This document shows positions 31,211 through 40,704 of a stretch of DNA of 64,000 bases, piece after piece. The notes below the pieces were generated by a model. That model was given only the letters and a program-made list of their open reading frames with translations. It ran no database searches and was not told where the DNA came from. The translations under genes and the position numbers were made by a program. Position 1 is the stretch's first letter, and the number at the start of each line of letters is the position of its first letter. Source of the stretch: Ignavibacteriales bacterium (GTDB lineage: Bacteria > Bacteroidota > Ignavibacteria > Ignavibacteriales > Ignavibacteriaceae); contig JADJNX010000003.1 of assembly GCA_016714125.1 (NCBI GenBank), positions 372,001 through 436,000 of the forward strand, given 5' to 3'.

Positions 31211-31240
31211 TTCCATTTTAATTTTTCAATTGGAGATTAA

Positions 31241-31268
31241 AAGTCGCCCCGAAATGGGCGACTTTTTT
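31241..31268 (+). terminator. Intrinsic terminator after the DUF4397 gene
   Basis: AAGTCGCCC-CGAAAT-GGGCGACTT forms a perfect 9-bp GC-rich stem followed by a T-run to 31268, 31 bases after the stop codon. Confidence 0.92.
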
Positions 31269-31340
31269 TGTTTTTTATAATACCTATTAAAATATTAACT
31301 AAGTTTAAGTTCAACAAACTTAGATTTTTGAGGAAGTATT

Positions 31341-33053
31341 ATGGACTTAAAACACAAACTTTTTGATGTCCCCAAAATATCCAGCATCCAGGATATGGTG
31401 CTGATGATTGGGAAAGACCATGCAGGAAAATTAGCATTGGAGGACCTTAATGACACCCCAATCAAAAAACTCACTTTTGAAAAATTACTCGATACTGTGT
31501 TGCGTTTTGGAGCTGGTCTTCGAAAACTGGGAATAAAGGAAAGATCACACATTGCAGTAATTGGGGAAAATAGAGTTCAATGGGCTCTCACCTATCTCAC
31601 CGCCATGACTTTTGACTATGTTATTGTTCCAATCGATAAAAAATCTAACCCAAAATGAAATTCTAAACATCCTTTACGAAAGCGAATCTGAAGTCATTGT
31701 TTACTCCAAAAATTACAACAATTTGATGGATGAAGAAGCTGCGGCGATCACCAAGTTAAAAGTTAAAATCAGTATGGACATCACTTCAAATGAGGATGAC
31801 AGGATTTCAATGTCAGCACTGATTGATTCCACTCCCCCCGCAGCAATTGATTCGCTACCAAGAATCGATCCGGAAAAAATGGCTGAAATCATCTTTACTT
31901 CTGGCTCCTTGGAAGAGCAAAGGGTGTGATGTTGAGTCAAAGAAATCTTGCAATAAACCTGATGTCAATGACCAAAATGATAGAAATTACTTCAGGTGAC
32001 AGATTCCTTTCTGTGTTACCAATGCATCATACTTATGAATGTACTTGTGGTATGTTATGCCCCCTTTTCAAAGGCGGGTCGGTTCACTTCGCAAGATCAC
32101 TTAAGACGATTGTTGATGATTTGCAGGTTGTAAAAGCCACTATCCTGCTTGGGGTTCCTCTACTCTTCGATAAGATGTTTAAGAGAATATCCAAAACAAT
32201 TAAAGAAGACAAAGTAAAATCGAAAGTCGTCCCTCCACTCGTAAAGATTACCGGATTCCTTGAAAAATTGGGAATGAAAGAGATTAAACAAAAAGTATTT
32301 AAAGAGATGCATCACAAATTTGGTGGACATGTAAGAATATTCATCGCAGGTGGCGCAGCTCCTGACCCAGAAGTTGCAAAAGGATTACGTGAGTTTGGAT
32401 TTACCTTCCTTCAAGGATACGGACTCACTGAAACTGCTCCTATAACTGCTTTAAACAGACTAATGGCATACAAAGATGACTCTGCCGGTCTGCCACTTCC
32501 CGGAGTAACTCTGAAAATTGTTGATCCCGATCCTGATGGTGTGGGTGAGATTTATATAAAGGGTGATAATGTAATGCTCGGATATTACAAAAATGAGAAA
32601 CTTACCGCAGAAGCATTTGATCCCGAAGGCTATTTTAAATCAGGAGATTTGGGATATGTTGATTCGGATGGATTTCTTCACATCAGAGGAAGGAAGAAAA
32701 ACGTAATCATCGCAAGCAACGGAAAAAATGTATTTCCTGAAGAGGTTGAAGATATTCTTAACAGAAATCCGTTGGTTCTTGAATGTTTTGTTTATGGAGA
32801 AGAAGATGCAAAGCATACAGAGATCATAGCCGTTCAACTTGTTCTAAATGCAGAAACCTTGATAGAATATTCAGAAAAACATCATGTAAAAATCGAAGAG
32901 CCTCTTCTCGACCAAATTGCTGCAGGAATTGTTAAAGAAGCAAACAAACACCTTACTCCCTATAAACAAATCCAGAAGTATTATGTCCGTGAAAAAGAAT
33001 TTGAGAAAACTACCACTCAGAAGATTAAGAGATACCTGGTGAAGAGTGAGTGA
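31341..33053 (+). CDS. AMP-dependent long-chain acyl-CoA/ACP ligase (two frameshifts)
   Basis: A 570-residue member of the ANL adenylate-forming family that activates fatty acids with ATP. Motifs are the P-loop IIFTSGSLGRAKGVMLS (restored; Gly-Arg-Ala in place of the usual TGxPKG), LPMHHTYE, GYGLTETAPI, SGDLGYVDSDGF and the final lysine motif TTQKIKRYL. One extra A near 31645 and one missing G near 31915 split it into three frames; the two errors cancel and the total length is a multiple of three. It resembles the N-terminal part of the three-domain fusion at 48079, so the window holds two related ligases. It is convergent with nuoF. Confidence 0.9.
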
Positions 33054-33090
33054 GTACTTGAGTACCTGAGTACTTGAGAACTTGAAAGAT
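33051..33090. repeat. Five-unit 8-bp tandem repeat (TGAGTACT type)
   Basis: Units TGAGTACT, TGAGTACC, TGAGTACT, TGAGAACT and TGAAAGAT follow without gaps, starting at the ligase stop codon itself (TGA at 33051). Related GAGTACC words recur at 37691-37710. It is a local slippage-type repeat; no function is evident. Confidence 0.8.
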
Positions 33091-33134
33091 GCAGAACTTG
33101 GGAGATTCGGCAATGAATCACCCAAGTTCGAAAG

Positions 33135-33188
33135 TTTCTATTCCACTGTAATCTTGGAGTGTTCTTACTCCACAGTAATCTTGGAATG
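33135..33188. repeat. 27-bp tandem duplication of the nuoF 3' end
   Basis: 33135-33161 and 33162-33188 are adjacent copies of 27 bases with 22 identities. On the minus strand each encodes HSKITVE followed by a stop, so the last codons of nuoF, including the stop, exist twice. The inner copy is the real gene end; the outer copy is an untranslated relic. Confidence 0.85.
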
Positions 33189-34473
33189 CCTCATTGAATG
33201 AACCTTGTTGAGCGAAGGATGGTCAAGAGAATTATTCATTCTTGATTCAAATTCTTCACGGAAACGGCTTACCATAAATTTTACAGGCCATGCAGCGGCT
33301 TCACCAAGAGCACAGATGGTATTTCCATCGATATTATTGGCGACGCTCAAAAGAAGTTCAACATCATCTTTCTGTCCATGACCGGCAGCCATTCTGTTTA
33401 AGATTTTTACCATCCAACCGGTGCCTTCACGGCAAGGTGTGCACTGTCCACAACTCTCATGATAATAAAACTTTGAAATTCTCGCAAGGACTCTCACCAA
33501 ATCGGTATCTTCATCCATAACCATGATACCTGCAGTTCCTATCGAACTACCGGCAGCTTTCAGGGATTCAGCATCCATTGCTATACCTTCAAGCTGGTCG
33601 CCACGAAGAGGCGGCATCGATGATCCACCGGGGATCACACATTTAATCTTTTTATTTCCCGGTACTCCACCTGCATAATTGTAAATTATATCAGTAAGAA
33701 GTGTTCCGGAAGGAAGTTCATAAACACCGGGTTTGTTAACATGTCCACTAACGCCGTATAAAATCGTTCCGGGGTGTTTTTCAGCACCTATTTTCGAAAA
33801 CCACTCCCAACCCTTATTGATTATTGCAGGGACATTTGTTAATGTCTCAACATTATTAATGGTGGTTGGATTTCCCCAAAGACCGTTCTGAGCAGGAAAT
33901 GGTGGTTTTACCCTTGGGTAGCCTCTTTTTCCTTCAATGGAATTCATTAACGAAGACTCCTCACCACATATATAAGCACCAGCACCTTTGTGAACATAAA
34001 TATTCACATGGAATTTGGTACCAAATGTGGTTTTCATTTTCTCGCCAACAAGTCCTGCTTCATAGGCTTCATCAAGAGCTTTTTGGAACAGTTTTATCCA
34101 TTTATGATATTCACCACGAATATAAACATAAGCTGAATTGGCTCCAATTGCATAAGCGGCAATCAATATTCCTTCGATGCACTGATGAGGATTATACTCA
34201 AAATCTGTCTGTCTTTAAAAGATCCCGGTTCCGATTCATCACCGTTTACACAAAGATACTTTGGTTTATCGGTAGTTTTGGGCATAAAAGACCATTTGAG
34301 TCCGCAAGAGAACGCTGCGCCCCCTCTTCCTCTTAAACCCGATTTTTTAACTGTATCGATAATATCATCGGGAGTTGTAGCGAGTGCTTTTTAATTGCTT
34401 CATATCCACCGTTGGCACGATAGACATCTATTTTATGTAAATTTTCTATTTCAGGTAAAACAATTTTTTCCAT
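33165..34473 (-). CDS. nuoF: NADH-quinone oxidoreductase subunit F (two frameshifts)
   Basis: The NADH- and FMN-binding subunit of complex I, about 436 residues when restored. It has the GRGGAAFSCGLKW and GDESEPGSFKDR NADH/FMN segments, the FMN-binding GAGAYICGEESSLMNS, and the 4Fe-4S N3 ligands in ESCGQCTPCREGTGW plus a later Cys in NTICALGEAAAWP. Two bases are missing: one A near 34395 (restoring AIKKALATTPDD) and one G near 34205 (restoring QILEYNPHQCIEG). I chose the ATG at 34473; one at 34479 is possible. It is the last nuo gene here, and nuoG onward is absent. Confidence 0.95.
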
Positions 34474-34484
34474 CGTCATCACTT

Positions 34485-34958
34485 CTAATTTAGGGATTCA
34501 ATTAATTCGAGAGCTTTTTCCTTGGTAAGATTCTCATGGAAATCTTCATTCACTGCGATCATCGGGGCAGTGCCGCATGATCCCATACACTCAACTTCTT
34601 CAAGTGAAAAAAGTCCGTCAGCAGAGGTTTCACCATTTTTTAGACCTGTCTTTGCCTTAACAGCTTCCCAGATATCATAAGCACCCCTTAACATACAGGA
34701 AACATTGGTACACACCTGAAGGTGGTATTTTCCCGGCATGTGTTGATGGTACATTGTGTAAAAAGTTACAACTCCCATCACATCTTCTTCAGTGACTTCG
34801 AGAATTGTCGAAACTTCTTTAATAACTTCTCCGGATATGTAACCGTTTTGTTCCTGTGCTATATAGAGCACAGGCATAATGGCTGCTTTTTTCGTCGGAT
34901 AATTATCGAAGAGCTTAACTACTTTTTCGTGATTTTCTACAGTAAATTTGAATTCCAT
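34485..34958 (-). CDS. nuoE: NADH-quinone oxidoreductase subunit E
   Basis: A 157-residue thioredoxin-like ferredoxin subunit of complex I that holds the 2Fe-2S cluster N1a. The four Cys ligands are in VCTNVSCML and ECMGSCGTAP. The ATG at 34958 (MEFKFTVENHEK) is preceded by a strong AAGAGGAAA site. The frame extends 15 codons further upstream but overlaps the nuoD stop and lacks family similarity. It is 13 bases after nuoD and 5-11 bases before nuoF. Confidence 0.95.
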   Translation of the reverse strand: MEFKFTVENHEKVVKLFDNYPTKKAAIMPVLYIAQEQNGYISGEVIKEVSTILEVTEEDVMGVVTFYTMYHQHMPGKYHLQVCTNVSCMLRGAYDIWEAVKAKTGLKNGETSADGLFSLEEVECMGSCGTAPMIAVNEDFHENLTKEKALELIESLN

Positions 34959-34971
34959 TAATTTCCTCTTC

Positions 34972-36225
34972 TTATTTATCGGCTTCGCCCATAACGGGGT
35001 CAAGACTGCCGATTATTGCAACCACATCAGAGATCATGTGTCCCTTGATTAAACCACCAAGTGACTGTAAATTACAGAATGAAGGCGACCTGATTTTCAT
35101 TTTCCAAGGATGTCCTTCACCCTTACTCACAATGTAGAAACCAAGTTCACCTTTAGGATTTTCAACTCCGGAATAGATATCACCAACAGGTGGTTTCACT
35201 CCAAAATTGACGATCATAAAGTCATGAATCAATTCTTCCATCTTAGTATAGATTTCAGTTTTTCGTGGAAGAACTTTTTTAGGAGAATTTAACATTATCT
35301 CCCCTTTTGGCATCTTATCGAGGCACTGGATGATAATTTTGCAACTCTCACGAAGCTCATCGGCTCTTACAAAATAACGGGCAAGACTGTCACCCTCATT
35401 GTAAACAGGAACCTTAAAATCGATCTGATCATAAAGCATATAAGGATTGGCTCTTCTAAGATCGTGTTCAATCCCGGAACCTCTAAGGTTTGGACCTGTA
35501 AGTCCAATATTAATTGCTTCTTCACCGGAAATTACTCCAACACCTTCAAGACGCTCAACAAATATTCTATTTGTATTCAACATGCGTTCTGCTTCGTCGA
35601 GTTTTTCTTCAAACTGAGCTATAAATTCTTTGATAATGCCAATTGCCTCATCTGGCATATCAGCAGCAACACCACCAATTCGGGTGTAACTGGTTGTAAA
35701 TCTGGCTCCACAAATAATATCATACGCGTTTAAGACTTTTTCTCTCTCACGAAGGCACCAGAGGAATACAGTTAATGCACCCACATCCATGGCAAGTGCT
35801 CCAACAGCAACGAGGTGTGAAGTAATTCGCGAAAGTTCAGTCATAATCATTCTGATATACTGAGCTCTTACCGGTGCTTCAATTCCGTATAATTTTTCAA
35901 CTGCCAGACAGAAGGCAGTATTATTCGCAGGTGGAGAAATGTAATCAAGTCTGTCAGTATGAGGAATAAACTCATAATAAGACATGTTTTCAGCCATTTT
36001 CTCATAACCCCGGTGAAGATATCCGAGATCCGGCACAGCCGCAACAACCGTTTCACCATCGAGTCTTAAAAGCACTCTGAGCACTCCATGGGTCGCAGGA
36101 TGCTGTGGACCCATATTAAGAATCATCTCATTTTCAAGTGCATCTTCGAATGTTACATTGGTTTCCTGGTCGAGAAGTGCTTTTACAATACTTGGATGCA
36201 CATCATCTTTAGTTAATCTTTCCAT
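34972..36225 (-). CDS. nuoD: NADH-quinone oxidoreductase subunit D
   Basis: A 417-residue 49-kDa-type subunit forming the quinone pocket of complex I with NuoB. It begins the conserved core with NMGPQHPATHGVLR and DLGYLHRGYEKMAE, contains DRLDYISPPANNTAFCLAVEKL, and ends with the nickel-hydrogenase-like C-terminus ISDVVAIIGSLDPVMGEADK. Quinone-site residues equivalent to His in GPQHPATHG and Tyr in DRLDY are present. Length is normal for stand-alone NuoD, not fused to NuoC. Confidence 0.95.
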   Translation of the reverse strand: MERLTKDDVHPSIVKALLDQETNVTFEDALENEMILNMGPQHPATHGVLRVLLRLDGETVVAAVPDLGYLHRGYEKMAENMSYYEFIPHTDRLDYISPPANNTAFCLAVEKLYGIEAPVRAQYIRMIMTELSRITSHLVAVGALAMDVGALTVFLWCLREREKVLNAYDIICGARFTTSYTRIGGVAADMPDEAIGIIKEFIAQFEEKLDEAERMLNTNRIFVERLEGVGVISGEEAINIGLTGPNLRGSGIEHDLRRANPYMLYDQIDFKVPVYNEGDSLARYFVRADELRESCKIIIQCLDKMPKGEIMLNSPKKVLPRKTEIYTKMEELIHDFMIVNFGVKPPVGDIYSGVENPKGELGFYIVSKGEGHPWKMKIRSPSFCNLQSLGGLIKGHMISDVVAIIGSLDPVMGEADK

Positions 36226-36232
36226 AATCTCT

Positions 36233-36721
36233 CTATTTCTTCGGTAGGGTTAAGTCGCCGGGTATTCCCATTAGAGGGTATTCCTTGCGAAGAGGATAAT
36301 ATTCATATTCTTCAGGCATGTACATCCTGCGAAGATCGGGATGATTCTCAAATTTTATCCCATACATGTCATAAGTCTCTCTCTCATACCAGTTGGCTGA
36401 TTTCCAGAGAGGGACGACCGAGGCGATATGTGGATGATTCTCCTGAACATCGCATGCCAAACGGAGACGAAATTTATTTTCGAGAGAGTAGATGTGATAA
36501 ACAACCGTAAATCTGTTCTTTTTTGTAGCCCAGTCGATTGCAGTTACATCTTCACACATATTAAATTTGAGATCGTCATGATTCTTCAAAAAATTGCATA
36601 CAGGATAAATTTGCGAAGCATCAAATTTAATTTTAAGGTCTCCTCTGAAATCAGTCACTTCAAAATTAGTTTCAGGGAACTGCTCTTGAAGAAGAGGAAC
36701 TATTTTATCTTTAATTTCCAT
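36233..36721 (-). CDS. nuoC: NADH-quinone oxidoreductase subunit C
   Basis: A 162-residue 30-kDa-type subunit of the peripheral arm of complex I. The diagnostic C-terminal block WYERETYDMYGIKFENHPDLRRMYMPEEYE, here given by its key positions Trp-Tyr-Glu-Arg and DMYGI...HPDLRR, is complete. It overlaps nuoB by 11 bases and ends 7 bases before nuoD. Confidence 0.95.
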   Translation of the reverse strand: MEIKDKIVPLLQEQFPETNFEVTDFRGDLKIKFDASQIYPVCNFLKNHDDLKFNMCEDVTAIDWATKKNRFTVVYHIYSLENKFRLRLACDVQENHPHIASVVPLWKSANWYERETYDMYGIKFENHPDLRRMYMPEEYEYYPLRKEYPLMGIPGDLTLPKK

Positions 36722-37232
36722 TTACTTTCACAGGCTCCAAAAGAGGTATGTTTTGAAAATCTCTTGCTCTAGTATGTTTTATTTTGTCTTGTATTAACAT
36801 CAAAGCATTAAGCAAGTTATCAGGTCTTGGGGGGCAACCCGCAAGATAGATATCAACGGGAAGGAAGTGATCAATACCCTGAACGACAGAATATGAACGG
36901 TACATTCCACCAGTTGAAGTACAGACACCCATTGCTATAACCCATTTTGGATCCGGCATCTGATCGTAAATTTTCTTTACAACGTGCGACATCTTATATG
37001 TAACAGTTCCGGCAACAAGCAAAACATCACACTGCCTCGGTGTAAATCTCATAACTTCGGATCCAAACCGTGCAATATCGTATTTTGGACCGGCTACTGC
37101 CATCATCTCAATTCCACAACAAGAAATTCCCAACGGCATTGGCCAGACAGAACTTTCCCTTGCCCACCCAACGAGTGCATCGATGGTGGTGGTAATGAAA
37201 CCATCACTCATTAGTTTAGCTTCTAATCCCAA
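36711..37232 (-). CDS. nuoB: NADH-quinone oxidoreductase subunit B
   Basis: A 173-residue subunit carrying the N2 4Fe-4S cluster next to the quinone site. The tandem-Cys motif SCCGIEMMA, the VAGTVTYKM segment, MGVCTSTGGMY and AGCPPRPD give all four ligands. Overlaps nuoA by 10 bases and nuoC by 11, consistent with one tightly coupled transcript. Confidence 0.95.
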   Translation of the reverse strand: MGLEAKLMSDGFITTTIDALVGWARESSVWPMPLGISCCGIEMMAVAGPKYDIARFGSEVMRFTPRQCDVLLVAGTVTYKMSHVVKKIYDQMPDPKWVIAMGVCTSTGGMYRSYSVVQGIDHFLPVDIYLAGCPPRPDNLLNALMLIQDKIKHTRARDFQNIPLLEPVKVNGN

Positions 37233-37591
37233 TTGAATCCTCCTTTTTTATATGCATACAAGAACCCTAACTCAAACACAACTAAGAATATAAACATCGA
37301 AATGAAGGCTGAAATTCCAAATTCCTTAAACAAATCAATAAATTCCACCGCCCAGGGATATACAAAGATTACTTCAAGATCAAAAATTATGAAGAGCATC
37401 GCCACAACATAATATTTAACCGATATCCTCTCTTCGGTTGACCCGATAGGCTTCATTCCACTCTCGTAGGGAGAACTCTTAACTGAAGTTGGTCTCTGTG
37501 GTCCAAACAGCGAAGAAGAAGCCACAACAGCCACCGAGAAGACAACTGCAAATCCCATCACTACAAGAAGGGGGATATAATTTTCAAGCAT
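37223..37591 (-). CDS. nuoA: NADH-quinone oxidoreductase subunit A
   Basis: A 122-residue membrane subunit with three TM helices. The family motif PYESGMKPIG is in the loop between helices 1 and 2, followed by FIIFDLEVIFVYPWA in helix 2. First gene of nuoA-B-C-D-E-F. No clear promoter box was found in the 170 bases upstream, which it shares with the divergent metallo-hydrolase gene. Confidence 0.95.
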   Translation of the reverse strand: MLENYIPLLVVMGFAVVFSVAVVASSSLFGPQRPTSVKSSPYESGMKPIGSTEERISVKYYVVAMLFIIFDLEVIFVYPWAVEFIDLFKEFGISAFISMFIFLVVFELGFLYAYKKGGFNWD

Positions 37592-37690
37592 TCTGCATCC
37601 GGAAATTATTTCTTAAAACTCAAACTTTAAATTTATTAAAGTTTTTGATTATAGTCAATTTTTATTTCAGAGAATCAGAACTTGAGTGAC

Positions 37691-37710
37691 ATGAGTACCT
37701 GTGTACTCAT
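37691..37710. repeat. 8-bp arm palindrome in the nuoA / metallo-hydrolase divergent region
   Basis: ATGAGTAC-CTGT-GTACTCAT is a perfect inverted repeat with a 4-base loop, midway between divergent gene starts at 37591 and 37765. It could be an operator, but the GAGTACC word is also the unit of the tandem repeat at 33051, so it may only be a repeat relic. Confidence 0.55.
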
Positions 37711-37764
37711 TTTCATATAAGGCAACTTTTTTGTAAGTTTGGAGACAATACAAACAGGAGATTT

Positions 37765-39177
37765 ATGAATATTCAATTTATCGGAGCAGCTGAGACTGTA
37801 ACGGGCTCAAATCACCTGCTAAAAACCGGTTCAGGCACGATTTTATTGGATTGTGGAATGTTCCAAGGTAAAAGAAAAGAAGCCTTTGAATTAAACCGTA
37901 CATTTGATTTTTACAATCCCAAAGATATTAATGCTGTTATTCTTTCCCATGCTCATATCGACCATGCAGGAAATTTACCCAATCTTGTAAAACGTGGATT
38001 TAGAGGTACAATTTTTTGCACACATGCAACCAAAGACTTGTGTGAAATAATGCTGGCAGATTCTGCGCATATCCAGCAAAAAGATACAGAGTTTGTGAAC
38101 AAAAAAAGAGCCAAACAAGGCAAAATCCTTTTTGAACCACTTTACACTCAGCAGGATGTTGATGAAACCCTCAGTCTGATGCAGGGTGTGAACTACCATA
38201 ATGAGTTTGAAGTGTTCCCGGGAGTTACCGCCACATTTTATGATGCGGGACATATCCTCGGAAGTGCCGTCACTTATATGAAAATCGAAGAAGAAGGTAA
38301 AACTTTTGAATTGGGATTTTCGGGCGACCTTGGCAGACCAAACATGCCGATACTTAGAGACCCCGAAATAATCCCTGATGTCGACTATTTAATTTGCGAA
38401 AGCACTTATGGTGGCAGGTTTCATGAAGATTTTGACATGTCAGAAGCAAAAGTGATTGATGTAATAAACCGTGCAATTGAACGGAAAGGTAAAATTATCG
38501 TTCCTGCCTTCAGTCTCGGTAGAACTCAGGAGCTTGTTTATCTTTTGCATACAATTTTTGAAAAGGGTACGGTTCCATTGATCCCTGTTTATGTCGATTC
38601 CCCTCTTTCGTTTAATGCGACCGCTGTTTTCAGAAGGCACACGGAATGTTATGATCTCGAAACTTCGGCTCATATCTTAAAGAATGAGGATCCTCTGGGA
38701 TTCAATAAGTTAACCTACATCACTGATGTAGAAGATTCTAAACGACTTAACGACCGGGAAGGTCCAATGATGATCATTTCAGCTTCGGGCATGGCTGAGT
38801 CGGGTAGAATTCTTCATCACCTCGCAAATAATATTCAAAATCCAAAAAATATTATCATGATGACAGGTTATTGCGCCGAACACACTCTTGGGAAAAGGAT
38901 AATAGAACGGAACCCCGAAATAAATATTTTTGGTGAACCTTACCAACTCAGAGCAGAAGTTGTTGTGTTTAACTCCTTGTCGGCTCATGCAGATTCTGAC
39001 GAGTTGATTTATTATGTAAACAAATTCAACTGTGAAAAAATGAAAGAAATCTTTCTTGTACATGGAGAACCCGACCAGCAGGAGAAATTTAAGAACAGGT
39101 TGCTCCTGAATCATTTTAAGTCGGTTAAGATACCAAAAAGAGGAGAACTTTTTCGATTAAATAATCTTGACAGATAA
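37765..39177 (+). CDS. Beta-CASP metallo-beta-lactamase-fold RNA/DNA hydrolase
   Basis: A 470-residue intact protein. The MBL core has SHAHIDHAGNLP (the HxHxDH zinc motif), DAGHILGSA and FSGDLGR. A beta-CASP domain follows (VPAFSLGRTQELVYLL, PMMIISASGMAESGRILHHL), and the C-terminal FNSLSAHADSDEL completes the metal site. The arrangement matches the Ysh1/CPSF73-like archaeal and bacterial RNA exo/endonuclease family, which processes or degrades RNA. The ATG has an AGGAG site 6 bases upstream. TAAGTTTG at 37734-37741 matches the Bacteroidetes -7 element, with a poor -33 box. Confidence 0.9.
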   Translation: MNIQFIGAAETVTGSNHLLKTGSGTILLDCGMFQGKRKEAFELNRTFDFYNPKDINAVILSHAHIDHAGNLPNLVKRGFRGTIFCTHATKDLCEIMLADSAHIQQKDTEFVNKKRAKQGKILFEPLYTQQDVDETLSLMQGVNYHNEFEVFPGVTATFYDAGHILGSAVTYMKIEEEGKTFELGFSGDLGRPNMPILRDPEIIPDVDYLICESTYGGRFHEDFDMSEAKVIDVINRAIERKGKIIVPAFSLGRTQELVYLLHTIFEKGTVPLIPVYVDSPLSFNATAVFRRHTECYDLETSAHILKNEDPLGFNKLTYITDVEDSKRLNDREGPMMIISASGMAESGRILHHLANNIQNPKNIIMMTGYCAEHTLGKRIIERNPEINIFGEPYQLRAEVVVFNSLSAHADSDELIYYVNKFNCEKMKEIFLVHGEPDQQEKFKNRLLLNHFKSVKIPKRGELFRLNNLDR

Positions 39178-39190
39178 TCTTTATTTACAG

Positions 39191-39227
39191 ACAGGCTGTT
39201 TCTTATGGGGATCAGCCTGTTTTTTTA
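39191..39227 (+). terminator. Intrinsic terminator after the beta-CASP hydrolase gene
   Basis: ACAGGCTG (39191-39198) pairs with CAGCCTGT (39213-39220) and a T-run follows to about 39226. It overlaps the stop codon of the convergent regulator gene. Confidence 0.8.
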
Positions 39228-39994
39228 TAATAATCCCAGACTTAAACCATATTGAACTGCCATAGTACTATTTTCAGAATTTGTCTTTTCCAGTATGTTT
39301 CGACGGTGGTTGTTTACTGTGTTCACACTGATAAATAATTCATCTGCTATTTTTTTACTCGCCATCCCTTTTGCCATCAAACCAAGTATTTCTATTTCGC
39401 GTTTTGTTAACGATGGCTGTGTCTCCGATTTTGAATCCTTTAGAAAAACATGAAGTTCTCCGGAACTAACATTCATCATCTTTCTCTGTGAGGTGAGTAT
39501 CTCATCTCTGCCCGGTAACATGTCATACATTATAAGCATTAACAGAACATTTCCCTTTTTGCCGCGCTCAAGGGGGATCACCTGATTAATAAACCTTCTA
39601 AATTTTCCGTCTTTACATTTTAATCTAAAATCGCAGATCAATTTATAATTCTTCTTCTCAGCTTGATGCAATTTTATGATGTGATCCATATAAAGGTAGT
39701 GTGTCTCTATCAAAAAAGGAACATCATCAGGATGCATTATTGAATAAAACATCTGAGGTCCTTTTGCATCATATCAGAGAGTTCGATCCCAAGAAGAGTT
39801 AAAAACTTTGATTGGGCAAAGACATAATTTCTTTTGTAAAGATCGAAAACAGACATAGAACTGTTCTCTAAAATGGCGAGTTGCTTCAAAAGTGAAAGAT
39901 GTTCTTCAAATTTGGAATAGTCAAGTGAATCTTCATCGATTGACTGACTGGCGATCAATTTATTAAACTTATCGAGGTAATATTCAAGGTTCAT
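39225..39994 (-). CDS. PAS-LuxR-type transcriptional regulator (one frameshift)
   Basis: A regulator of about 256 residues. The first two-thirds look like a PAS-type sensor (FDLYKRNYVFAQSKFLTLLG, then MHPDDVPFLIETH, FRLKCKDGKFRRF). The C-terminal 65 residues are a LuxR/GerE DNA-binding domain: LTKREIEILGLMAKGMASKKIADELFISVNTVNNHRRNI, recognised by REIEIL...G.S..IA..L.IS..TV..HR. One C is missing near 39757, where GGACCTCAG should read GGACCCTCAG, restoring KDPQMFYSIMHPDD. The ligand is unknown. No regulated partner is adjacent; the next gene is a divergent barrel protein. Confidence 0.8.
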
Positions 39995-40099
39995 AAGAGT
40001 AAAAATGATTATTTATAACTATTTCACCGGCCAGGCTGATGAGATATTTTTCAGATGTCAAAATTTTTGATTTATGAAAATGAATTTAAAGGAATTGTA

Positions 40100-40663
40100 A
40101 TGAGATATCAACACTTAATTATTGTTATTTTATTATTAACAATCAGTCCGCTAGTTGGACATATTGGTTCGATGGGATTAAAGAAATCCAATCAAACATT
40201 TGGAACCGAACTTGACTTACTTCCCTATTTAAGTAACGGCTATTACCTCTCAGCATGGTATGGAATCGACAGATTTAGAATAAGAGGGGTTTACACAAAA
40301 ACAAATATTCCGGGATTCTTACTTAAGGATGGTTTTAAGGAAAATAAATTAACGGTCTATGCTGCCATAGTCGATTATTTTTTTAATGATAATTTTGAAG
40401 GAGCATGGCTGGGCGTTGGTGCTGAAATTTGGGATTCAGAGATAGAAAACGAGAAAGAGATTGGCAAAGCAGCTTACAATAACAAAATTTTTACAGTGGG
40501 CGGAGGGTACATCTGGAAATTCTATAATAACTTTTATGTTAACCCCTGGGCAGCAATCCATTATGTTCTTTCAGGAGAAACACAAATTCGTCTTGGGAAT
40601 TCGATTCACAAGCCCGGAATCCTGACTCCTGAAGTATCGATTAAATTAGGCTGGCACTTTTAG
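40100..40663 (+). CDS. Exported outer-membrane-barrel-like protein, unknown function
   Basis: A 187-residue protein starting at 40100 with an AAAGGA site and a signal peptide (MRYQHLIIVILLLTISPLVG). The mature part alternates polar and aromatic residues in probable beta strands (GYYLSAWYGIDRFRIRGVYTK, YIWKFYNNFYVNPWAAIHYVL) and ends in SIKLGWHF, with the terminal Phe typical of outer-membrane barrels. I do not recognise a named family. It is divergent from the LuxR-type regulator and 40 bases before a decayed nitroreductase gene. Confidence 0.6.
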   Translation: MRYQHLIIVILLLTISPLVGHIGSMGLKKSNQTFGTELDLLPYLSNGYYLSAWYGIDRFRIRGVYTKTNIPGFLLKDGFKENKLTVYAAIVDYFFNDNFEGAWLGVGAEIWDSEIENEKEIGKAAYNNKIFTVGGGYIWKFYNNFYVNPWAAIHYVLSGETQIRLGNSIHKPGILTPEVSIKLGWHF

Positions 40664-40704
40664 TGTGTCAGAAAAAATTTCTATAAGAAAAATCAGGTTA
40701 TAAA

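Noticed and set aside
33051..33090. CRISPR-like array
   Set aside because: The units are 8 bp, contiguous and without spacers, and no cas genes are present.
33866..34336. Long plus-strand open frame opposite nuoF
   Set aside because: It is antisense to clear NuoF coding sequence, has no ribosome-binding site and encodes a biased His/Gln-rich product.
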